Below are positions 33,791-39,055 of a stretch of DNA of 39,055 nt, one piece after another. Source of the DNA: CAZJYI01 sp964550025 (GTDB lineage: Bacteria; Verrucomicrobiota; Kiritimatiellia; UBA8416; CAYOBW01); the NCBI GenBank assembly GCA_964550025.1, contig CAZJYI010000114.1:1-39055 (forward strand). Direction: 5' to 3'. The notes beneath the pieces were generated by a model. The model worked only from the letters and a program-made list of their open reading frames with translations. It was not told the DNA's origin and searched no databases. Made by a program: the position numbers and the translations under genes. Every line of letters starts with the position of its first letter. Within the stretch, counting starts at the first letter, position 1.

Positions 33791-36700
33791 GGCGCAATCT
33801 ACGCCACCAACAGCGATCTTGTCCTGGTATCGTGCATGCTCCAGGGCAACATGGCCAGCAACGGCGCGGCCCTGTTCCTGACGGGGGATTCGGCGCCCAT
33901 GCTCGTAAACAACGTCATTGAAGCCAACAGCGGCACCAATTCGAGCGTGGTCTTCTGCGCAGCCGACAGCGCACCCTCTCTGGTCAACAACTCTATTGTG
34001 AACAACTACACCGGCAGCAGGGGCGCCGTCCTGGCGACGGACAACGCGAGCGTCTCCCTTCTCAACAACATCATCGCCTTCAATTCCGGGGGTATCGAGG
34101 ACGCTTCGACCGCCGATCAGACCGTCCTGTACAACTGCCTTTACGACAACACCATGAGCAACTACCTGGGGATGGCGGACGCCACCGGATCGAACGGCAA
34201 CATATCGAAAGACCCGCTTCTCGCTTCCCAGGTCTTCGGCGACATGCGGGACCCTGCGGCCAACGTCACCACTCTCGGCGGCTCACCGATGGGCTACACC
34301 GTCCAGATCGGCTGCAAACTCGGCCATCGCACGGTGCGGCTCGACGGCTTCAACGTCATCAATACCAGCGGTCAAGCCGGTCGTTTCTGCGGGAGCGTTG
34401 TTTGTTCGTATTCCGGCAGCGTCGTGGCCAATTGTACACTGAGCCACACCGCCGACAGGGGACTCAAGTGCAACTACACGTCCTCCGCAATAGTCGAAGA
34501 CAGTCTGATCGAGGACTGTGCCGGCTCAGGCATCTCATGCGAGCGGCGCGTGGCCCTGACGGTTCGGCGCTGTATCATCAGGAACTGTAGCGAGGGTGGG
34601 ATCGAATGCTGGAACCTCGAGGGCGACCCCGAGATGCGACTCCACGTCGAGAGCTCAATCATTGCAGACAACACCAAGGCCATCGAGGGCGCCGGCGTCT
34701 ACGCCGCCAACAGCGCAATCACTGTCGAAGGCTGCACCATTGTCAACAACAACGCAGATTCCGGCGCTGGCGGGGGCTATTTTGACGATTGCGCAGTCAG
34801 AATCCACAACAGTATTCTGTGGGGAAACACTGTAGATTCCGTCCCAAACCAGCCAAGCGGTGAAGGCGTCTTCAATCCCGTCGTATCCTACTGTGACGTG
34901 GAAGATGGATGGACAGGAGAAGGGAACATCAGCGCCGATCCGCTGCTTGCTGGACAGACGTATCACCTTGCACTTGATTCGCCATGTTCCGAGGCCGGTG
35001 ATCCGACTGGCGGCAGTGAACTGGATGTGGATGGCGATCGGAGACCGGCAGTGAACTGGATGGACATCGGTGCGGACGAGATCGCCGACACGGATGATGA
35101 TGAGAATTGCACGCTGGTCAATCTGGAAATCGGATCGTACGACTACCCTGCGTCCTTCTACGCCCTCCACGTGGTGAACGGTCCAGTTCACATCGTTCAC
35201 AAGCATCCCTACTGCAACCTGAACTCCGCGAACTACCCCCTCGTCAAGGGAGCAGTGTATGATGTTTGGGTGGAGTGCTTGTACCGCGAAGAGGGTGCAA
35301 CCTACTTCCTGTACATGGCTGGCGTCCCCACCCCGACCGAAGATGAGGAGTGGATCGGAGGCAGCGGCTATGTTTGCCACAACCCCGCAGACGAGGACGA
35401 AGAAAACCGCATGTTGGGCTGGCTCCCGCCTGGCGAGGAGGTCTCCCCATCGGCTCGTCAGCACGCCACACTGTACGTTATTGATCTGGATTTCATTCGG
35501 CAGGACAACTCAGTCATTTCGGGTGACGACGCTTGTCACATGGTCAGCAAATACACTACTAGAGCCAATCTGGCGGACAGTGCGACCTTCCACGGGCCAC
35601 CAGTCGCTGACACCGGCACGGGCTATGAGGCAGGCATTCCTGACCCAGACACGTTTCGAGTTCAAGCCAAGCCTTTGCCCATGGAGCTGAGTCCGGAGAT
35701 AAGGCTCGAAGTCATTCGAGAGGACAGCACGGAGTACTCACACCAATTCGGCATGGTCAACGGATTCCCGACGCACCCCTCCCACTATCGTACAGACGAG
35801 CATATTCGCCTTGTCTCCAACGTCGTGGACGACAATCATCTTGCGCATCAGACGCCTCTCGTCAAGGTTAGAGATACCGTTCGAGCCACCCTACTGTTGA
35901 ATGACCTGGAACCCTGTGCGACGGAGTTGCGGGTGACTCTCCCTGCCACCGAATCAGGAGTCAATGCTCTCCGTCGGGCTATGTGTCGGTTCATTCCTGT
36001 GGACCATAGCAATGTCGTCGGCAACACAGATGCTGATGAGACCGTTGCCGCGATGGAGAGAACCTGGGCGCAAGCTGCTGTAACGTTCGGTCTCAGCCAC
36101 TCGCCTCCTGTCGTTCCCGTTCAGAATATCATTCGGGTTGTAGGTGTAGCGGATGGGCAACGCGACATATGGCTCGAAATCGACCAGACCGTCGTTGGTG
36201 ATTTCCCTGTGGGGACACCGGGGCGACGGGAAGCAGTGCAGATCGCGGAGGATATTGCGGATGCCATCAACAACGTCTTGGGTGCGGGCTTTGCCTACTC
36301 CTACAACCTAGCTCCCAAGCATGCGCTTGCCTTGGTGGTCGTCAATCAAGGCAATGATGCAACAATTGTCGTCTACGGCAAGCCACCTAGCACTTCGATC
36401 CAGATCCCTATAGTGAATCTCGGGGATGGCGTTGCCCACAGATTTGACACAGAGGCACTTCTTGGCAACTACGGAGATGGCGAACCGGATACCATTGACA
36501 TCTTCGTTGTGAATCGGATTTCTTCGGGCGGGAGAGAGCCAGACGGACTCGCAATGTGCCCATTCTCCCACGGGGACAACGCCGACTGCAGGAATTCCAT
36601 GTTTCTGAATATCAATGCCGCTGACTCGACCCCACTGCCATTCACCGCGTCGCACGAAGCCGCACACTTCATCATGGACACCGACCACGTCAATGGCGAG

Positions 36701-36835
36701 TTCAACCTCTTGTACTGGAAGGAACTGTACACTACCGACTTCATCTGGGCAACGAAGCGACTGACGCCGGGACAGCAGCAAGCTTCGCGCGTCAAGAACG
36801 ACGGAAAAGTCCTGAAGGCATCAACCCCGCCGTAG
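33713..36835 (+). CDS. Beta-helix / metalloprotease-like fusion, lacking an in-frame signal peptide
   Basis: The open frame begins with a GTG at 33713, but homology starts near 33785. First comes a parallel beta-helix (GGAIYATNSDLVLVSC, MLVNNVIEANSG, LTVRRCIIRNC). It ends in a choice-of-anchor-Q-like DSPCSEAGDP..VNWMDIGADE at about 35080. An unrecognised middle (about 35100-35680) and a beta/alpha region follow. The C-terminal part carries TIDIFVVNRI, then FTASHEAAHFIMDTDHVNGE at 36641-36700. HEAAH with a third His six residues later is a zinc-protease-type site, with one residue more than the metzincin spacing. The only signal peptide lies upstream in another frame, so the protein is probably not exported now. 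GC content is lower than in the left genes. It shares a 17-base gap with the next gene. A peptidase role is inferred from the motif. Confidence 0.7.
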   Translation: MSRCASSQLFSSRRLVRSRRRTTRNGGAIYATNSDLVLVSCMLQGNMASNGAALFLTGDSAPMLVNNVIEANSGTNSSVVFCAADSAPSLVNNSIVNNYTGSRGAVLATDNASVSLLNNIIAFNSGGIEDASTADQTVLYNCLYDNTMSNYLGMADATGSNGNISKDPLLASQVFGDMRDPAANVTTLGGSPMGYTVQIGCKLGHRTVRLDGFNVINTSGQAGRFCGSVVCSYSGSVVANCTLSHTADRGLKCNYTSSAIVEDSLIEDCAGSGISCERRVALTVRRCIIRNCSEGGIECWNLEGDPEMRLHVESSIIADNTKAIEGAGVYAANSAITVEGCTIVNNNADSGAGGGYFDDCAVRIHNSILWGNTVDSVPNQPSGEGVFNPVVSYCDVEDGWTGEGNISADPLLAGQTYHLALDSPCSEAGDPTGGSELDVDGDRRPAVNWMDIGADEIADTDDDENCTLVNLEIGSYDYPASFYALHVVNGPVHIVHKHPYCNLNSANYPLVKGAVYDVWVECLYREEGATYFLYMAGVPTPTEDEEWIGGSGYVCHNPADEDEENRMLGWLPPGEEVSPSARQHATLYVIDLDFIRQDNSVISGDDACHMVSKYTTRANLADSATFHGPPVADTGTGYEAGIPDPDTFRVQAKPLPMELSPEIRLEVIREDSTEYSHQFGMVNGFPTHPSHYRTDEHIRLVSNVVDDNHLAHQTPLVKVRDTVRATLLLNDLEPCATELRVTLPATESGVNALRRAMCRFIPVDHSNVVGNTDADETVAAMERTWAQAAVTFGLSHSPPVVPVQNIIRVVGVADGQRDIWLEIDQTVVGDFPVGTPGRREAVQIAEDIADAINNVLGAGFAYSYNLAPKHALALVVVNQGNDATIVVYGKPPSTSIQIPIVNLGDGVAHRFDTEALLGNYGDGEPDTIDIFVVNRISSGGREPDGLAMCPFSHGDNADCRNSMFLNINAADSTPLPFTASHEAAHFIMDTDHVNGEFNLLYWKELYTTDFIWATKRLTPGQQQASRVKNDGKVLKASTPP

Positions 36836-36852
36836 ACAGGAGAGAGGATACA

Positions 36853-37707
36853 ATGAGAGTAGCTTTGGCAATCGTCATCCTGTGTTGCGTCTGTTTCCCG
36901 CAGCCGTCTTCCGCAGCCGGTGATACACCCGCGACTGAAACCACCAATAGCATCTTCCAGGCGGAACTTCGCCTTTCGACCCTTGGGGAGATGCCTGCGG
37001 AAAAACTCCTGGATTTGTGCCGTAACAGAATGCGGCGCATCGGAGTGCCCCGTGATCAGATACAATGGAATGCGGAGACGGATGCTCTGATACTTGCCAT
37101 GCATCAGAAGCCAATTGCCGCCAGCGGTGATGTCATGCGGGCAATACTGGCGCACCCATCACCCTTGGACTACGTCAAGGCCGACGCTTTGCGCCTGCTC
37201 TACTTGGTGGCCGGGGATAAAGCCGAAGTTCGGTCTTGGATCGATTCTGACAACGACAAACTCAGAGCTACAGCGCTTGAGCTCCTCGCTCCTGAGTTGA
37301 CGGGCGAAGCCGCGTTCGATGAAGCCGTTGACCGCATCATGGCGGAGAAGCCGGGGTTCTCGCAGACATGGACGGACACGGTGCTCGCAGGCATCGTCAC
37401 GTTGAGGGAATTCCGGGAATCGTACCAGGCAGCCGGTAGTGCTGACGAAAAGGCCAGTCTTCTCGCATCGAGAGTCTCATGGTTGTACGAACCTCGGTAT
37501 AGCGGCGGAGATTGGTTCTTGAGTAAAGACGCTTTTCCGCAGTATCTCCTTCGGCAGATGAAGATGCTCTATCACGATGCTCCGCGAACGGTTCGCACTG
37601 CCCTTGCGAAACATGCAGAGAACGAACCACGGCATCAAGACATCGTACAGGCGGTGCTGCGGGAACTTGAAGCAACCAAGAAGTCTGAAGCGAACGCTCC
37701 GAAGTAA
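36853..37707 (+). CDS. Small secreted helical protein of unknown function
   Basis: 284 residues; aggagagagg (36838-36847) is 5 bases before the ATG, and a signal peptide is clear (MRVALAIVILCCVCFPQPSS). The rest is mostly amphipathic helix (DYVKADALRLLYLVAGDKAE, LRATALELLAPEL, IVQAVLRELEATKK). The rhythm recalls HEAT-like repeats, but I cannot assign a family. The gene starts 17 bases after the metalloprotease-like gene and is likely co-transcribed; it could be a partner or inhibitor of that protein, which is only a guess. The stop at 37705 lies just left of the transposase remnant. Confidence 0.75.
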   Translation: MRVALAIVILCCVCFPQPSSAAGDTPATETTNSIFQAELRLSTLGEMPAEKLLDLCRNRMRRIGVPRDQIQWNAETDALILAMHQKPIAASGDVMRAILAHPSPLDYVKADALRLLYLVAGDKAEVRSWIDSDNDKLRATALELLAPELTGEAAFDEAVDRIMAEKPGFSQTWTDTVLAGIVTLREFRESYQAAGSADEKASLLASRVSWLYEPRYSGGDWFLSKDAFPQYLLRQMKMLYHDAPRTVRTALAKHAENEPRHQDIVQAVLRELEATKKSEANAPK

Positions 37708-37731
37708 CAGTCAAAGAACCTGCTGGGCACT

Positions 37732-37789
37732 GGGGTCAGCCCTCGACTTAGATTCCGTTGAAAAACCCTATCGGTGGGGCGTCAGCCCT
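37732..37789 (+). repeat. Two copies of a ggggtcagccct-type motif at the transposase edge
   Basis: ggggtcagccct (37732-37743) and ggggcgtcagccct (37776-37789) are imperfect direct repeats 44 bases apart. A related ggggtcacgtcttaaca, on the minus strand, lies at the other end of the element (about 38487-38503). Such motifs are plausible target or end sequences of a REP-associated transposase. Confidence 0.45.
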
Positions 37790-38500
37790 ATATCGGCGTC
37801 CGTACTCGTACACGTGCATCTCAACCCGGTCTGTATCGAGGAATTCGGGTTGGGGAAGCGGGCAAAGAAGGCGGAACGCTACGGTGTGCGTGTTCCGAAC
37901 CGGGAAGAAGTGTCGCGACGAATGCGGAGCTTGCGGGAATATCCGTGGAGCTCCTATCGTGCCTATGGGGGCTACGAGCCAGCCCCGGACTGGCTGACGA
38001 CGGAAACGCTGTTGGCTCGCGCCGCGAAGGCCTGCGAGAAACGGCATGGCGCATACCGCTGCGATATCAGACAGCGTCTGACGCACGGGGTGGCCCGCTC
38101 CCGGGAAGAGCGGCTCCGGGACGCCGTTGCCATCGGCGCCGCGGAATTCGTTCGACGAATCAAGGTCGCGGCGCAAGACGGGAACCGGGAAACCGAAGGC
38201 AAGCGGGAACTGCGTCGGCTGGTGACGTTCCAGGATGTGATTGCGGCAGTGGAGACGCTCAGGGGCGAGCCGTGGGAACAGACCGTTGTTCGGCACGGGG
38301 ACTGGGGCAAGCCGCTAGCCATGTGGGCGGCACGACAGTATGGCGGGATGACGCTGCGGGAAGTGGGCGAGCAACTTGGCGGGATGAACTACGCGGCAGT
38401 CGGCATGGCTATCACACGCTTCATCCGAAAGGCCGACGCAGATCGCAAGCTGCAAAGCAGGATGAAGAAGTTGGCTCAAATGTTAGATGTTAAGACGTGA
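37790..38500 (+). pseudogene. 5'-truncated REP-associated tyrosine transposase with DnaA-like domain
   Basis: The homology starts abruptly at VHVHLNPV, the block that follows the catalytic tyrosine in Y1/IS200-type REP-associated transposases. It continues through REYPWSSYRAYGG and ends at 38500. The N-terminal catalytic part with the HUH histidines and the tyrosine is missing (the expected Tyr position reads LVH). The C-terminal 90 residues (FQDVIAAVETLRGEPWEQ, GGMTLREVGEQLGG, NYAAVGMAITRF) resemble the DnaA DNA-binding domain found at the end of some of these transposases. The frame is open upstream to 37577 only by chance, over the end of the previous gene. It should be inactive for DNA cutting but could still bind DNA. 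Confidence 0.75.
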
Positions 38501-38607
38501 CCCCTAAGACTGTAAAATTGTCCCCTGTGATGGCACCACCCCGCCCCTTTCTTGGTTCGACAATCTTGGAATTACATTTAGGCGTCCACAATGAAAGGTT
38601 GTGATTC

Positions 38608-39055
38608 AATGAAACTAGTCGCTGGTAGTGTTCTGACGTTCTTGGCACTTCTTCTCAGGTTGCCGACTGTACATGGGAGCAGCACCTCGATGCCTCCGAA
38701 TCCGAGCATAGGGGACATCAGTGCCGAGGGCATCTTGGATCGCAGACTCCTGGCGATAGCAAGCGACCCCAGCCTGCTGAAGAAGATTGACCAGAAAGTC
38801 AACTTTAGGCGCGCGGAAGTGTACTCGCGTTATCTCCAGAAGAGTCTGGATTGCGCACGCAGGTTCGTGCCCGATGTTGTTGGCAGGAACGGCGCTACGA
38901 ACGTCACGGCCTCTGTCTGTCTGGCCGATGCCCGAGTCTATTTCTGGTGTGCGCTTGATGACCGCGATGTCATTGGGTGGGTTCCGCTTTGGGGCTTTTG
39001 CAAGATCTCGGCTGAAAAGAAGAAGATCGTCTTATGGGTAGTGCCCCGGCTAGGT
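38608..39055 (+). CDS. Start of a secreted protein of unknown function (3' end outside window)
   Basis: 149 codons are visible and open to the window edge. The ATG at 38608 opens a signal peptide (MKLVAGSVLTFLALLLRLPT, cleavage near VHG|SST); an in-frame ATG at 38590 is also possible. A weak aaagg at 38593-38597 precedes the chosen start. The mature part begins with a Ser/Pro-rich stretch, then helical SLLKKIDQKVNFRRAEVYSR and a Cys/Trp-containing region (VYFWCALDDRDVIGWVPLWG). I do not recognise a family. Base composition is close to the genes at 34-37 kb and less GC-rich than the left half. Confidence 0.65.

Noticed and set aside
1..39055. tRNA or rRNA genes
   Set aside because: No cloverleaf, TTCGAATC-type T-loop block or rRNA core segment was noticed on either strand; a covariance search would be decisive.

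Overview
The window is about 39 kb of mostly GC-rich DNA, roughly 65-68% GC in the lines I counted. It is dominated by very large secreted repeat proteins with Sec signal peptides. LamG-like jelly-roll modules, fibronectin-III-like modules, F5/8 type C domains, parallel beta-helices with a choice-of-anchor-Q-like ending, a ThuA-domain protein and a sialate O-acetylesterase-like enzyme together suggest a PVC-superphylum bacterium (Kiritimatiellota, Verrucomicrobiota, Lentisphaerota or Planctomycetota). That placement is inferred from gene content. No rRNA, tRNA or phylogenetic marker gene is visible.

Layout, left to right. (a) 2-14643: two tandem paralogous LamG/FN3 giants, the first cut by the window edge (2629 residues visible) and the second complete (2131 residues). 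Their LamG modules fall into four classes that occur in nearly the same order in both proteins. (b) 14720-15088: a wrecked PIN-type toxin followed by an intact 68-residue antitoxin-like gene. (c) 15171-16049: a secreted ThuA-domain protein. (d) 16387-19374: a 995-residue solenoid protein with 76-residue repeats, bracketed by two copies, in opposite orientation, of a dispersed long-hairpin element. (e) 19627-21081 (minus): a secreted sialate O-acetylesterase-like protein. (f) 21319-30567: a 3082-residue protein made of five tandem beta-helix units of about 590 residues. (g) 30568-33790: repeat-rich intergenic DNA and a run of damaged secreted-protein genes. (h) 33713-36835 and 36853-37707: a beta-helix/metalloprotease-like fusion that has lost its in-frame signal peptide, in an apparent operon with a small secreted protein. 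This part is less GC-rich (about 53% in the line counted). (i) 37790-38500: a 5'-truncated REP-associated tyrosine transposase with a DnaA-like C-terminal domain. (j) 38608-39055: the start of another secreted protein.

Taken together (inference), the intact genes on the left look like a set of cell-surface or extracellular adhesion and glycan-handling proteins. Multivalent lectin-like and discoidin-like modules could bind glycans, while the esterase and the ThuA protein could act on them. Three giant proteins end in the same short tail, Thr, four hydrophobic residues and Arg, which may be an unrecognised secretion or anchoring signal. The right third looks like decaying DNA: at least four coding sequences show internal deletion with frame change or 5' truncation, next to mobile-element remnants and dispersed hairpins.
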